This document shows, in pieces, positions 1 through 6,613 of a stretch of DNA of 39,924 bases (position 1 is the stretch's first letter; the number at the start of each line of letters is the position of its first letter). The stretch is from Sulfurovum sp. (GTDB lineage Bacteria > Campylobacterota > Campylobacteria > Campylobacterales > Sulfurovaceae). The translations under genes and the position numbers were made by a program. The stretch is from NCBI GenBank assembly GCA_027019175.1, contig JALUXB010000062.1:1-39924 (forward strand). Reading direction: 5' to 3'. The notes under the pieces are model-generated. The model saw only the letters and a list, made by a program, of their open reading frames with translations. It did not search any database and was not told the DNA's origin.

Positions 1-606
1 CCCGTATATATTCTCCAGTGGGCCGAAATCCTCCTGGTGATTCATTCTATCGATCAGCCAGTTTTTCAGTTTTCCGTAAAAATAGCTATATCCGGGCAAT
101 GGAGCGTCCACCCCATACGGATGCAGCACACCATCCCGCTTCAGGTAGGAGCAGAGGCGGTATCGATCCATGATACCGCCTGCTTCAAATGTGTCAATCT
201 CGATCCACTTGTCACCGATTCCTTTGGAGTTTGGCCCCCATGACTTCTTTTCTGAAATCTTCTTCGCACCCTCTTTCCGGATTGTGCAGTCATTAAACGT
301 GGTGAATCTTTTGGCAACAAGCTCGCTCACACGCATTGCATCATCATAGACAACTTCAAACAAGACGGCAATTTCGGGTTCAACCTGTGCATTGGCCTCA
401 TAAGATGGAAGCTGAAGTATATCGGTGCCAATGCAGTAGACTCCCAAAAAACCTTCATCTCCGGGCAGATAAAAAGGGAAAATACCCTTTGGGGCTTCCG
501 GTGCTTCAGTCACGATATTTTCAAAATCTTTCAGCTCTCCCGCCTGCTCAAGATGATGTGCAAAGTTTCCTGCCACACCAAGTCCTATGGTACTTTTCAA
601 ATCCAT
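1..606 (-). CDS. DUF5718 family protein, 3' end cut by the window edge
   Basis: The minus strand is open from an ATG at 606 to the left edge (202 codons, no stop), so the C-terminus is missing. It begins MDLKSTIGLGVAGNFAHHLE and continues with a soluble-looking mixed sequence (FPFYLPGDEGFLGVY near residue 45, KKSWGPNSKGIGDKW near residue 125). I recognise this as the DUF5718 family common in Campylobacterota. The GVAGNFAHHLEQAGE opening and the Gly/Glu-rich core (PEIAVLFEVVYDD) recall fumarylacetoacetate hydrolase-like folds, but function is unknown. A TATAAT box on the minus strand (630-635) lies 24 bases upstream of the start and probably drives it. Family assignment is from memory of the sequence style; the reading frame itself is certain. 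Confidence 0.75.
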   Translation of the reverse strand, partial: MDLKSTIGLGVAGNFAHHLEQAGELKDFENIVTEAPEAPKGIFPFYLPGDEGFLGVYCIGTDILQLPSYEANAQVEPEIAVLFEVVYDDAMRVSELVAKRFTTFNDCTIRKEGAKKISEKKSWGPNSKGIGDKWIEIDTFEAGGIMDRYRLCSYLKRDGVLHPYGVDAPLPGYSYFYGKLKNWLIDRMNHQEDFGPLENIYG

Positions 607-629
607 GAATGCTCACTTTTTTTGATGAC

Positions 630-635
630 ATTATA
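630..635 (-). promoter_or_regulatory. -10 box of the DUF5718 gene
   Basis: TATAAT read on the minus strand, preceded by GG, 24 bases upstream of the ATG at 606. It is divergent from the small-protein promoter. Confidence 0.5.
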
Positions 636-672
636 CCATTATGTACTCCACATACATTCCACATCAATATTT

Positions 673-678
673 TATACT
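673..678 (+). promoter_or_regulatory. -10 box of the small membrane protein gene
   Basis: TATACT at 673-678 places transcription start near 685, just before the AAGGAG/GTG pair at 692-706. No clear -35 is visible, which is usual for Campylobacterota promoters. Confidence 0.4.
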
Positions 679-703
679 GAAAAAAAGAGCAAAGGAGCAG
701 CAG

Positions 704-916
704 GTGTGGTGGCGTAATTTCTGGGAAAAATGCAAAAATTACCGTAATATCATTTTGGTGTCAACGTTCATAGGCAGTATGCTTGTTTTTATGCTGGCAA
801 CGGTTATCTATGTTACTTCACAGGTAGCCAACTGCTCCAGTGTCAAAAAAGCACGAAAAGTCTGTATGAGTGAAAAAAGAGTTTTATTGAAGTACATAAA
901 AAAAGTTGAGGTATAG
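704..916 (+). CDS. small single-pass membrane protein, unknown function
   Basis: A 70-residue protein is read from a GTG start at 704. I prefer this start over the in-frame ATG at 641 because AAGGAG (692-697) sits six bases before the GTG and a TATACT -10 box (673-678) lies between the two candidates, so the transcript would not include the ATG. The protein has a short basic, Trp-rich head (WWRNFWEKCKNYRN), one transmembrane segment of about 23 residues (IILVSTFIGSMLVFMLATVI) and a basic tail with two cysteines. No family is recognised. It is the only plus-strand gene here and converges on hup. It could be a small inner-membrane protein with the Lys-rich tail outside; topology is not certain. 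Confidence 0.55.
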   Translation: MWWRNFWEKCKNYRNIILVSTFIGSMLVFMLATVIYVTSQVANCSSVKKARKVCMSEKRVLLKYIKKVEV

Positions 917-937
917 CTGACTGCCAAAGGCAGTCAG
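917..937. terminator. terminator hairpin shared by convergent genes
   Basis: CTGACTGCC (917-925) and GGCAGTCAG (929-937) form a perfect 9-bp stem with an AAA loop. It lies between the stop codon of the small membrane protein (916) and the hup stop (945). A T-run on the minus-strand side appears only about 12 bases beyond the stem, so strength is uncertain. Confidence 0.6.
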
Positions 938-944
938 AAGGTAA

Positions 945-1229
945 TTACTTCGCCGCTGCAACAGCGTCTTTGAGTGTTTTACCGAATTTGAACTTGGGTG
1001 CAGTATGCGCGGGCTTGCTGTATGTTTTGTCTGTACCAGGTACTTTACCAGTCTTTGCCGCAACTTCTGCTGTAGAGAAGGTTCCGAAACCTACGAGAGA
1101 AACTGACTCTTTTTTTGTCAGTGCTTCTGTTACAGAATCAATGAACGCTTTTACCGCTCTTTCTGCTGCTGCTTTGCTCTCATACTCTCCATTTTTCTGA
1201 ACCAGTTCTACGAATTCTGATTTTGTCAT
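945..1229 (-). CDS. hup: HU family nucleoid DNA-binding protein
   Basis: The 94-residue product has the HU/IHF length and plan: an N-terminal helical dimerisation part (MTKSEFVELVQKNGEYESKA), the signature VGFGTF followed by a beta-arm (VPGTDKTYSKPAHTAPKFKFGKTLKDAV). HU dimers bend and compact DNA with little sequence preference. The typical arm-tip RNP motif is replaced by a VPGTDK stretch; the lysine-rich end PKFKFGKTLKDAV is typical. Start is an ATG preceded by AAGGAAG, and an extended -10 promoter lies directly upstream, so the gene is expressed alone. Two HU paralogues are usual in relatives, so hupA/hupB cannot be told apart here. Confidence 0.93.
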   Translation of the reverse strand: MTKSEFVELVQKNGEYESKAAAERAVKAFIDSVTEALTKKESVSLVGFGTFSTAEVAAKTGKVPGTDKTYSKPAHTAPKFKFGKTLKDAVAAAK

Positions 1230-1258
1230 TCTTCTTCCTTTAGTGTTAAGATAAATTT

Positions 1259-1267
1259 ATTATAGCA
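1259..1267 (-). promoter_or_regulatory. extended -10 promoter of hup
   Basis: The minus strand reads TGCTATAAT, a perfect extended -10 element, about 30 bases before the hup ATG. The upstream region is AT-rich and lacks a -35. Confidence 0.65.
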
Positions 1268-1393
1268 CAATCTATTCTTAAGATTTCATAAAACAAAGTC
1301 TAAACTCCCCATAAAATGGGCATTTGCAGACATTTTACTGATGAGAAAGGCAAATTTTTTCTCTAAAAGTCCGAATGTCACAAAAAAGTCACT

Positions 1394-1591
1394 TTATGCT
1401 TTCTGATTTCTTCCTATAAAATAATACAATAATGCACCAAATGCATAGAGAAAGAACACAACCAAAAACCATATCAACTTGTTGATACTGTCGTTGAAGT
1501 TACTTTTGAGAATATCGATTAATGCCCATATCCAGAAGATCAAGATCCCCAATCCAAGTAGCAATCCAATCAAGCCGCCCAATGCATCCAT
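1394..1591 (-). CDS. PLDc_N-type small membrane protein
   Basis: The 65-residue protein has two hydrophobic segments (LIGLLLGLGILIFWIWALIDIL and NKLIWFLVVFFLYAFGALLYYF) joined by a short polar loop (KSNFNDSIN), ending in GRNQKA. This matches the stand-alone phospholipase D/cardiolipin-synthase N-terminal membrane domain (PLDc_N, with the W-LIDILKS and LIW-LVVF-P-lGallYf-igR pattern). No catalytic HKD motif is present, so it is not an enzyme on its own; its role is unknown. RBS AAGGAAA precedes the ATG, and a TATACT box (minus, 1626-1631) lies about 35 bases upstream. Confidence 0.75.
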   Translation of the reverse strand: MDALGGLIGLLLGLGILIFWIWALIDILKSNFNDSINKLIWFLVVFFLYAFGALLYYFIGRNQKA

Positions 1592-1625
1592 ACTGTTTCC
1601 TTGTTTTCAAGACAGGTAAAGCTGT

Positions 1626-1631
1626 AGTATA
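1626..1631 (-). promoter_or_regulatory. -10 box of the PLDc_N gene
   Basis: TATACT on the minus strand, about 35 bases before the ATG at 1591. No -35 is recognised. Confidence 0.4.
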
Positions 1632-1687
1632 GTCGATTTGAATTGTGAATATGGTAAAAATAAATATAGTTGGAAAATTTGTAAGAA

Positions 1688-1772
1688 TGGTGCGTCAGAG
1701 AGGATTTGAACCTCCACACCACTAGGGCACTACCCCCTCAAGGTAGCGTGTCTACCGTTCCACCACTGACGC
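1688..1772 (-). tRNA. tRNA-Leu (anticodon GAG)
   Basis: On the minus strand the acceptor arms GCGTCAG and CTGACGC pair over 7 bp, the anticodon stem CTACC/GGTAG encloses the 7-base loop TTGAGGG (anticodon GAG), and GGTTCAAATCC is a typical T loop. The extended variable arm is that of a class II tRNA, as expected for leucine. The 3' ACCA is encoded (discriminator A plus CCA at 1688-1690). It reads CUC and CUU codons. It lies downstream of atpE in the same orientation, with the atpE terminator between. Confidence 0.95.
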
Positions 1773-1778
1773 ATTTTC

Positions 1779-1795
1779 GATAGTTAGAAACTATC
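1779..1795. other. hairpin between atpE and tRNA-Leu
   Basis: GATAGTT (1779-1785) and AACTATC (1789-1795) form a perfect 7-bp stem with a 3-base loop, ending six bases before the tRNA 5' end on the minus strand. It may guide processing or attenuate read-through. Confidence 0.35.
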
Positions 1796-1820
1796 TGAAG
1801 TTTTAAAATGAGGGCTTAAC

Positions 1821-1852
1821 AAAAAGTTGTAGCGGAAGTATACCGCTACAAC
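1821..1852 (-). terminator. Rho-independent terminator of atpE
   Basis: A perfect 10-bp stem (GTTGTAGCGG with CCGCTACAAC, 7-base loop, 1826-1852) is followed on the minus strand by TTTTT (1825-1821), 17 bases after the atpE stop. This is a textbook intrinsic terminator. Confidence 0.88.
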
Positions 1853-1869
1853 CTTAAAGTCTCCTTAGC

Positions 1870-2175
1870 TTACCCGATGAAAGGGTTAGCGTAGAGAGCG
1901 ATCAGCGCGATTACCAGTGTATAGATAACCTGTGCTTCGATCATCGCCAGTGCAATGAACATTGTAGTCATCAGCTTACCGCCGAGACCTGGGTTTCTTG
2001 CTGTACCGGCAATTGTAGCAGCAGCTGTGTGACCCATACCGATCGCACCACCAAGAGCAGCAAGACCAAGACCGACACCGGCAGCAACTACTGAGTAAGC
2101 TTTGATCATAGATTCGCCTTCACCAGCGAAAGCAACAGCACCGAGTGCCAGGAAAAGCAGGAAAAACTTTTTCAT
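1870..2175 (-). CDS. atpE: F0F1 ATP synthase subunit c
   Basis: The 101-residue protein forms the membrane rotor ring of ATP synthase. An N-terminal signal-like segment (MKKFFLLFLALGAVAFAGEG) is followed by two transmembrane helices. The first is Gly/Ala-rich (GVGLGLAALGGAIGMG), then the polar loop with the conserved RNPG, then the second helix carrying the ion-binding glutamate (ALAMIEAQVIYTLVIALI). The signal-like extension makes it longer than the roughly 80-residue E. coli protein and is typical of Campylobacterota. The gene stands apart from other ATP synthase genes, with its own promoter (TATAAT at 2319-2324) and a strong terminator, which fits the high stoichiometry needed for subunit c. 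Whether the ion is H+ or Na+ cannot be settled by eye. Confidence 0.95.
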   Translation of the reverse strand: MKKFFLLFLALGAVAFAGEGESMIKAYSVVAAGVGLGLAALGGAIGMGHTAAATIAGTARNPGLGGKLMTTMFIALAMIEAQVIYTLVIALIALYANPFIG

Positions 2176-2318
2176 TTTATATCCTTTAGATTAGTAGATT
2201 TTAAGTCTCTTCGACTGTTTTCCAAAGTCCGTTCGGATTGCGTAAACAGCACATTGGCTGCCAACCGGCACATAAATGCAACCGATTTCCCTACTGATCA
2301 CTTTGTATAAACGGCATA

Positions 2319-2324
2319 ATTATA
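2319..2324 (-). promoter_or_regulatory. probable atpE promoter and long leader
   Basis: The minus strand reads GGGTATAAT. Transcription from near 2312 would give a leader of about 137 bases, which contains short hairpins (TTGG-CAG-CCAA, TCCG-AA-CGGA) before the AAAGGATAT ribosome site. No known riboswitch pattern was recognised in it. Confidence 0.5.
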
Positions 2325-2363
2325 CCCTCTGCCCCGTTAATTTACGCTAAATTATCTTCTCTT

Positions 2364-3419
2364 TCACACATCACGTGTCTCTTTTTCAAGATAGACTTTA
2401 ATGGTTTCAATCAATGCCTGCATCTTGGCTTCATACAGCAGTGTATAGCGTCCCAGCAAGTGTTCATTCTTATAAGCAAACTGCATCAATATCTCATGTA
2501 CCAGTGCCTTCATATCAAAAGCACCAATCTCTGTAAGGTCAGAGAGCAGCTCTTTACATTCATGTATAACCCGTTCATACCGTTTTTTTTCGATCCACTG
2601 CGGCAGCATTTCAGCGCTTTGTCCATATTTGTGGACAAAGGTTTCAAGACGCTCAAGATAGAGCATTTTATGTTCCTGTGCATGCTCCAAACCGGCTGCG
2701 ACATCAAGCCCCTGAATTTCAAGCATCTTTTCCAACGAAAGCCCTCTGTTGACATTTCCGACAAAGAGGGTAAATACAGTATAAAGCTGATTGACATTGA
2801 GTGGTTTGGTCAAATAGGCATTCGCTCCGGCTTCGAACATTGCCTGTATCTCCGGGCCAAGGCTGAATGCGGTAAAAGTCACAATAGGAATATGGTCAAG
2901 CTGCTGCACATGGCGGATCATCTTCGTCGTTCCGATTCCGTCAAGCACAGGCATACTGATATCCATCAGAATCAGGTCGTAATCTCTGTGTTCGGTAAAA
3001 AGGTATTCCAGTGCTTCTTTGCCATTATTGGCAATATCGATAATAATACCTGAATGCTTCAGAACATTCTGGACAATCTTCTGGTTAATAAGGTTATCCT
3101 CCACAACCAGCAGTCGCATCCCTTTAAAGTAGGTAAAACAGTCAAGATCGATATTTTCCGATTCGGGGATCAGTTTGGTGTAGACATGCGGTTTTTGCAC
3201 TGTTTTCTTTTGGATATGGCCGCTACCCCCATCCCATTGCGGCAAAGGTTCCTTTGTTTTAACAGACGGCACTGTTTTCAAAGGAGAAGAAGGTGTTTCC
3301 CCCTCTTTTGGTACTTCTTCTTTCTCAAAGAAATCTGCAATCCGGTCACGATTGGCATACCATAACGCACCCATCAGAAGAAGCAGTGCGATGGCCATCT
3401 CTACATAGCTTCCGTTCAT
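2364..3419 (-). CDS. membrane-anchored response regulator with a degenerate HPt-like tail
   Basis: In the 351-residue product, residues 5-22 form one membrane helix, followed by an acidic/Pro-rich linker. A receiver domain spans about 100-215, with the acidic pair E107/D108, phospho-acceptor D143 (LILMDISMP), T171 or T173, and K195 (YLTKP). Residues 225-345 are helical and start like an HPt domain (GLDVAAGLEH...LYLERLETF). Where HPt proteins carry the phosphorylatable His (HxLKG), this one reads CKELLSDLTEIGA, so the His and LysGly are gone. No output DNA-binding domain is present. It is last in the purD-pnp gene run, 40 bases after pnp. It may be a membrane-tethered phosphate sink or partner for another kinase; no cognate kinase is adjacent. 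Confidence 0.8.
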   Translation of the reverse strand: MNGSYVEMAIALLLLMGALWYANRDRIADFFEKEEVPKEGETPSSPLKTVPSVKTKEPLPQWDGGSGHIQKKTVQKPHVYTKLIPESENIDLDCFTYFKGMRLLVVEDNLINQKIVQNVLKHSGIIIDIANNGKEALEYLFTEHRDYDLILMDISMPVLDGIGTTKMIRHVQQLDHIPIVTFTAFSLGPEIQAMFEAGANAYLTKPLNVNQLYTVFTLFVGNVNRGLSLEKMLEIQGLDVAAGLEHAQEHKMLYLERLETFVHKYGQSAEMLPQWIEKKRYERVIHECKELLSDLTEIGAFDMKALVHEILMQFAYKNEHLLGRYTLLYEAKMQALIETIKVYLEKETRDV

Positions 3420-3459
3420 TACTTCACTGCTCCTTTCACATTGCTGTTCTATAATCTCT

Positions 3460-5649
3460 TTAAGAAAGATATTCCGGTGTTGCCAGTTCTACTTTTTTAC
3501 CTTTCTGTTCCATTACAACCACATCGATCTCATCGCCTTCATGGTAACGCTCAGAAAGGTTGTTTACACGCTCTTTGGCAATTTTCGAAATATGCAACAG
3601 TGCGTCAAACCCGTCAGGCATCTCTACAAAAACACCAAAATCGACGACTTTTTTTACTCGGCCTTTATACATTTTGCCCACTTCATAAGTCATCTGTTTG
3701 CGTACAGGTGCATCGGCAATCTTTTTAATATGCTCTTTGGCGGCAGCCACTTTTTCTTTGTCGCTTCCTGAAACTTTGACACCGCCGGCATCTCTGTCAA
3801 GATCGATACTCACTTCGAACTTCTCAATAATATCACGGATCGTAGCACCTGCCTTTCCAATGATATCACCGATCTTGCTGGGATTGATCATAAAATGCTC
3901 TGTCGCCGGAAGAGCTTCACTTTCCACAATATTCTTTTCAGCCTCTTCCATGAGGTCAAGAATATGATTCTTTCCTCTACCCGCCTGGACGAGTGCGTCT
4001 TTAAGCACATGTAGGTCGATACCGCCGAGTTTGATATCCATTTGCAGAGCGGTGATCCCTTTGCGTGTCCCCGCAATTTTGAAATCCATATCCCCGTCAT
4101 GGTCTTCAAGCCCCATGATGTCTGAAAGGATAGCATATTGATCCCCGTCATGGATCAGCCCCATTGCGATACCTGCAACAAGTGATGTCATCTCCACCTC
4201 TGCCGAGCGCAGTGCGAGTGAGCCGCCGCAGATCGTTGCCATGGAGGAAGAACCGTTACTCTCAAGTACTTCCGACACCAGTCTGATCGTCCCGTCATAA
4301 TTAAGAGGAATAGCCGGCTCAAGCGCCCGCTTTGCCAGGTTCCCATGCCCAAGTTCACGTCTTCCCGGAGCACCGATATAAGAAGCTTCTCCTACAGAAT
4401 AACCCGGGAAGTTGTAATGTACCATAAAGTTTTCCGACTGGCTGTTCTTGTCGGTAATAAGCTCGAACATCTGCGCATCTTTTTTATCACCCAGTGTCGC
4501 GGTGACAAGCACCTGGGTCTGTCCGCGGGTAAAGAGGCAGGAACCGTGCACTGACGGAAGAATATTTGTCTCGATTGCTATCGGTCGCACCTGGTCAAGC
4601 GCACGTCCGTCCGCACGTATGCCCTTTTCAAGGATCATCTTGCGCACGACACTCTTTTTATACTGTTCAAGTACCCTGCCCACAAGCTCTTTGTCCGCTT
4701 CTTTGCCCTCTTTCTCCAATGCTTCAAGAATGGCGCTGCGTACTTTTTTAAGCTCGGTTGAACGCTCGGATTTGGCCATATGGGAAATGGCAGCTTCTAC
4801 TGCTTTGGCATAATTTTCTGCAATATACGTATAAAGCGCTTCGTCAACTTTAAGATCGTTCAATTCCAGTGCAATCGGCTCTCTTGCCACAGGTTCAAGC
4901 TCAGCCGCATACACTTCACTCGCCTCTTCAATGGCATCCTGCGCCAGCCCGATCGCTTCCACCAGCGCCTCTTCATCGATCTCATTGCTCTCCTGATGCT
5001 CCAAAATCAGCGGTGCTGCACCCAGCATAGGATCGATCGGATCGACCTCGATATCATCAATCACTTCTGAAGCCATCGTACGCATTTCAATCATCAGGAT
5101 ATCTCTTCCCGATCCAACCACAAGCAGATCAAGCACACTCTCATCCTGTTTGGAAAGAGAGGGGTTGATCACAAGTTCATTCTCTATTTTCCCGATGCGC
5201 ACGGCACCAAGAGCCCGCTTCACAGGTATATCGGAAACGTACAGTGCTGCCGAAGCTGCATGAAGTGCCGCTACCTGCATATCAACTTCACTGTCACTGC
5301 TGACAACCATAACACTGATACTGACAGGATAGAAAAACCCGTCCGGGAAAAGCGGACGGATCGAACGGTCAATAATACGTGACGTCAATGTTTCAAAGTC
5401 ACCCGGCTTTGTCTCACGCTTGATAAAACCTCCGGGAATCTTCGCTGCCGCATATGCTTTCTCAATATACTGAACTGTCAAAGGAAGAAAGTTCTCTTCT
5501 ACCGCTTTTTCATCTACGGCTACGGCTGCAATCAGCACTGCCTTGCCCTGACGGTACATCACTGCACCGCTCGCCTGTTTGGCAATTTTATTGCACTCAT
5601 AAATCTCATCGAGGTTATTTACACTGACTTTGATGATCGTTTCTTTCAT
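3460..5649 (-). CDS. pnp: polyribonucleotide nucleotidyltransferase (PNPase)
   Basis: PNPase is the phosphorolytic 3'-5' exoribonuclease of RNA decay. The 729-residue length fits the family. It has two RNase PH domains: an N-terminal one (QASGAVMYRQGKAVLIAAVA, FIKRETKPGDFETLTSRIID) and a catalytic second one (RGQTQVLVTATLG, SNGSSSMATICGGSLAL, and the metal-site GDMDFKIAGTRKGITALQMD). Then come a KH domain at about residues 586-643 (KIGDIIGKAGATIRDI, GxxG loop IGKAG) and an S1 domain at 653-728 (GRVKKVVDFGVFVEMPDG...LLHISKI). ATG start at 5649. It follows the phosphoribosyltransferase by 24 bases and is probably co-transcribed with it. Confidence 0.97.
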   Translation of the reverse strand: MKETIIKVSVNNLDEIYECNKIAKQASGAVMYRQGKAVLIAAVAVDEKAVEENFLPLTVQYIEKAYAAAKIPGGFIKRETKPGDFETLTSRIIDRSIRPLFPDGFFYPVSISVMVVSSDSEVDMQVAALHAASAALYVSDIPVKRALGAVRIGKIENELVINPSLSKQDESVLDLLVVGSGRDILMIEMRTMASEVIDDIEVDPIDPMLGAAPLILEHQESNEIDEEALVEAIGLAQDAIEEASEVYAAELEPVAREPIALELNDLKVDEALYTYIAENYAKAVEAAISHMAKSERSTELKKVRSAILEALEKEGKEADKELVGRVLEQYKKSVVRKMILEKGIRADGRALDQVRPIAIETNILPSVHGSCLFTRGQTQVLVTATLGDKKDAQMFELITDKNSQSENFMVHYNFPGYSVGEASYIGAPGRRELGHGNLAKRALEPAIPLNYDGTIRLVSEVLESNGSSSMATICGGSLALRSAEVEMTSLVAGIAMGLIHDGDQYAILSDIMGLEDHDGDMDFKIAGTRKGITALQMDIKLGGIDLHVLKDALVQAGRGKNHILDLMEEAEKNIVESEALPATEHFMINPSKIGDIIGKAGATIRDIIEKFEVSIDLDRDAGGVKVSGSDKEKVAAAKEHIKKIADAPVRKQMTYEVGKMYKGRVKKVVDFGVFVEMPDGFDALLHISKIAKERVNNLSERYHEGDEIDVVVMEQKGKKVELATPEYLS

Positions 5650-5673
5650 AATGGTATTTCTTTCCTTTTGTTT

Positions 5674-6366
5674 TTATTCGTGATCCGCTTTTTCAAATTT
5701 TTCATATGATTCAACAATATGGAGAATCTCCTCGAAACTTGGACGCGCGAAATATTTATAATAGTATTCTATCGAAATATAGTCCTGTATTTTATGAGGG
5801 CAGAAGACACCGTCACACACTGTCAAGAGATTTTCATATACTTCTCTGTCCAAAATCGGTGTAGCAATATAAATATTTTTCGCTTCTCTTGCAATGACCG
5901 ATTTCAATGCAGCCATCATCGTAAGTCCTGTCTCGACACACTCGTCTGCCAATACCACATACTTCCCTTTCAACGGCAGAAGGTCTTTGCCTTTCCGGTA
6001 CCGGTAGACATAGCTGAGAACCTCCTCATCATATTTCCGCTGTGCCTCACTGTAGACAAAATCTTCGTTGATATCAAACGCATCGACAAGGGCTTTGTGC
6101 ATGACCACTTCTTCTGTTTCCGAGATCATGGCAATCGTCGTTTCAGGATTATTGGGAGCCAATATGGGTTCTGTCAGCAAAATATCCATCTGTGATCCGA
6201 TTGCTTTGGCTATTCTGTCTGCAAAGTAGACACCGCCTTCACTTACGCCTATCACAACGGTTTCATTCTCCCGGAGCAATTCAAGCGGCAGTGTTTCAAT
6301 CAATTGTGCTGCCGCGTCTTTCCTGTCTTCGAAGTAGCAGTGTTCAGGGTCTGAATCGGTTTGCAT
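5674..6366 (-). CDS. type I phosphoribosyltransferase-like protein
   Basis: The 230-residue cytosolic protein carries a PRPP-binding loop of the type I phosphoribosyltransferase fold, KYVVLADECVETGLTMMAAL, at about residues 135-155 (canonical D-D/E-x-x-x-T-G pattern). It also has an upstream beta-strand/loop ETVVIGVSEGGVYFADRIAKAIG typical of the PPi loop region. The substrate is not evident: the hood regions do not match a specific nucleobase enzyme I know. It overlaps the J-domain gene by 23 bases, so translation is coupled. In related genomes such proteins are annotated only as phosphoribosyltransferases. Position next to pnp hints at nucleotide salvage linked to RNA turnover, which is inference. 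Confidence 0.75.
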   Translation of the reverse strand: MQTDSDPEHCYFEDRKDAAAQLIETLPLELLRENETVVIGVSEGGVYFADRIAKAIGSQMDILLTEPILAPNNPETTIAMISETEEVVMHKALVDAFDINEDFVYSEAQRKYDEEVLSYVYRYRKGKDLLPLKGKYVVLADECVETGLTMMAALKSVIAREAKNIYIATPILDREVYENLLTVCDGVFCPHKIQDYISIEYYYKYFARPSFEEILHIVESYEKFEKADHE

Positions 6367-6613
6367 GGTCTACTCCCGGGTATTGTCTGTTAATCTCATC
6401 TTCATCAAAAGTATAACGAAAATCCTCTATATACTTCATCAACAGCTGATAGGCATGGTTCAGCTGCTCCATCTTCTGTGCATCGCCACCAACATCGGGG
6501 TGATACTTTTTAGCCAAAAACCGGTACTGGTTTTTAATATCCTCTTTGGTCACAAATTTTGGAAGTTCCAGTGTTTCAAGTGCCTCTTCTATGATCTCAA
6601 CCGGACTTTTCAT
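6344..6613 (-). CDS. J-domain (DnaJ-like) protein
   Basis: The 89-residue protein is essentially a lone J domain: helix II NQYRFLAKKYHPDVGGDAQK with the invariant HPD (stimulates ATP hydrolysis by DnaK-type Hsp70), then helix III MEQLNHAYQLLMKYI. There is no Gly/Phe-rich, zinc-finger or substrate-binding region, so it is not full DnaJ; it is a small type III co-chaperone. It starts one base after the lptD stop and overlaps the following gene by 23 bases. Being locked between lptD and a phosphoribosyltransferase gene suggests a DnaK recruiter for a specific client, perhaps envelope precursors; that is inference. Confidence 0.88.
   Translation of the reverse strand: MKSPVEIIEEALETLELPKFVTKEDIKNQYRFLAKKYHPDVGGDAQKMEQLNHAYQLLMKYIEDFRYTFDEDEINRQYPGVDHANRFRP

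Noticed and set aside
37-608. Plus-strand frames at the left edge
   Set aside because: They oppose the long minus-strand DUF5718 frame, which has a promoter and coherent protein sequence.
2460-3053. 197-codon plus-strand frame over the membrane-anchored response regulator
   Set aside because: Antisense to the receiver domain; no start signal.
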